Shown here in pieces: positions 12,971-13,680 of a stretch of DNA of 13,680 nucleotides. This stretch comes from Bog-756 sp036553725. Its GTDB lineage: Bacteria; Actinomycetota; Acidimicrobiia; Acidimicrobiales; RAAP-2. Under the pieces are notes generated by a model. That model was not told the DNA's origin. It did not search any database and saw only the letters and a program-made list of their open reading frames with translations. Made by a program: the position numbers and the translations under genes. The number at the start of each line of letters is the position of its first letter. Within the stretch, counting starts at the first letter, position 1. The DNA is taken from assembly GCA_036553725.1 (NCBI GenBank), contig DATBOO010000037.1, positions 1 through 13,680 on the forward strand. Direction: 5' to 3'.

Positions 12971-13680
12971 TCACCGAACACGGACTATGTCCATGCTCGC
13001 CAGCACTTCGGGGTCAGCGATCAACTCGACCTCGCGCACCAGGCCCGTCTCGACATGGAACACGAAGGCCACCTTGATAGAGCGGGCGTGGATCCAGGCG
13101 GCGCCCAGCTCACCATCGATGGTGACAGGTGCAGCCCCCCGGGCGCCGTTGAAACGAGCAGCCACGGCGGCCGCGCCGTCATAGAGGGGATCCGTGCCCA
13201 TCTTCTGCCCGACCGGGTCGGCACGCATGAAAGCGTCGGGGGCGAGGAGCAGCAACAGGGTGGCAAGATCCCCGCCGCGGGCTGCCGCCAGGAACGCGTC
13301 GACGACCCGCTGGCGCTCGGCGCGGGCCGACTGCGACGCGACCGGTTCCGGAACGCCCTGCACCTTGCGCCGCGCCCGGCTCGCCAACTGGCGTACCGCG
13401 GTACCAGAGCGCCCCATGACCGCGCTGACCTCGTCAAACGGATAACCGAAGATATCGTGCAGGACGAACGCCGCCCTCTCGGCAGGTGCCAGGGCGTCAA
13501 GGACCACCTGAATCGCGTCGCCCATCTTCTCGGCGAGCAACGCGTCGGCCTCCGGGTCAACCGGGGCGGGGTCGGCGGGTACCTCGGTCTCGGCCACCGA
13601 CCTTGTACGTCGTTTGCGCAGCTGGTCAAGGCACAATCGCGTTACGACTGTCGTCAGCCAGGCGGGCAGGTCGTCGACGC
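12971..13680 (-). CDS. ECF sigma factor with C-terminal SnoaL-like domain (SigJ/ECF41-like), 5' end cut by window edge
   Basis: 235 residues are visible, the N-terminus lying beyond 13680. The first in-frame residues, LPAWLTTVVTRLCLDQLRKR (4-23), are the end of sigma region 2 typical of SigJ-like ECFs, so the TTG at 13636 is not the start. Region 4 is ~60-105: APAERAAFVLHDIFGYPFDE, then VSAVMGRSGTAVRQLASRAR. Residues ~120-225 form a SnoaL-like (NTF2-fold) domain: RVVDAFLAAARGGDLATLL, LAPDAFMRAD, and the closing VELIADPEVL. In ECF41-type sigmas this tail modulates activity in place of an anti-sigma factor and carries DGGGKV; here the corresponding place reads DPVGQKM. No anti-sigma gene is visible downstream; a DUF1059 gene follows instead. 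Confidence 0.92.
   Translation of the reverse strand, partial: VDDLPAWLTTVVTRLCLDQLRKRRTRSVAETEVPADPAPVDPEADALLAEKMGDAIQVVLDALAPAERAAFVLHDIFGYPFDEVSAVMGRSGTAVRQLASRARRKVQGVPEPVASQSARAERQRVVDAFLAAARGGDLATLLLLLAPDAFMRADPVGQKMGTDPLYDGAAAVAARFNGARGAAPVTIDGELGAAWIHARSIKVAFVFHVETGLVREVELIADPEVLASMDIVRVR

Overview
The window looks like chromosome of a high-GC actinobacterium, and I would guess Acidimicrobiia or a relative. The grounds are the very G/C-rich third codon positions, frequent GTG and TTG starts, a DUF385-type deazaflavin (F420)-dependent oxidoreductase, a bacterial P450, COG2159 amidohydrolases, and several starts with a -10-like hexamer only 6-9 nt away, as in leaderless actinobacterial transcripts. 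No transposase, integrase, CRISPR array or rRNA is visible. The taxonomic placement is inference from style, not from a marker gene.

Layout. 1-848 (-): 3'-truncated SAM methyltransferase. 977-1058 (+): tRNA-Leu(UAG). 1182-1934 (-): secreted protein made of two near-identical cysteine-containing repeats. 2149-2442 (-): small conserved hypothetical. 2579-3019 (+): F420-type oxidoreductase, converging on 3035-4066 (-), a methyltransferase with a DUF4214-like N-terminus. 4203-6125 (+): a three-gene unit of a Gfo/Idh/MocA dehydrogenase and two VOC (glyoxalase-fold) proteins. It converges on 8679-6167 (-), an amidohydrolase and cytochrome P450 operon. Divergent from that is 8780-12379 (+): a D-aminoacylase-type amidohydrolase, an SDR and a D-2-hydroxyacid dehydrogenase. 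12380-12656 has no convincing gene. 12657-12893 (-) is a DUF1059-type small protein, and 12971-13680 (-) is an ECF sigma factor with a SnoaL-like tail, cut by the right edge.

How the genes may work together. The block 4203-12379 holds eight enzymes in three tightly packed units: two hydrolases, one monooxygenase, three NAD(P)-dependent dehydrogenases and two VOC enzymes. Four-base stop/start overlaps and micro-ORF bridges point to co-translation. This fits a catabolic or tailoring pathway for an amide-, ester- or lactone-containing organic compound. The substrate cannot be read from sequence, and I do not recognise the cluster as a described pathway. The right end is a separate regulatory pair, an ECF sigma factor with its own C-terminal sensor-like domain plus a DUF1059 gene, in visibly more A/T-rich DNA.

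The most interesting non-coding structure is punctuation. Both tight convergent junctions have the two opposing stop codons inside the arms of a perfect inverted repeat. Two same-strand junctions are bridged by 8-9 codon micro-ORFs, one of which contains a strong hairpin just upstream of the next start codon. The divergent promoter region at about 8690 carries a 16-nt A/T-rich palindrome that overlaps one predicted -10 element and abuts the opposing one.
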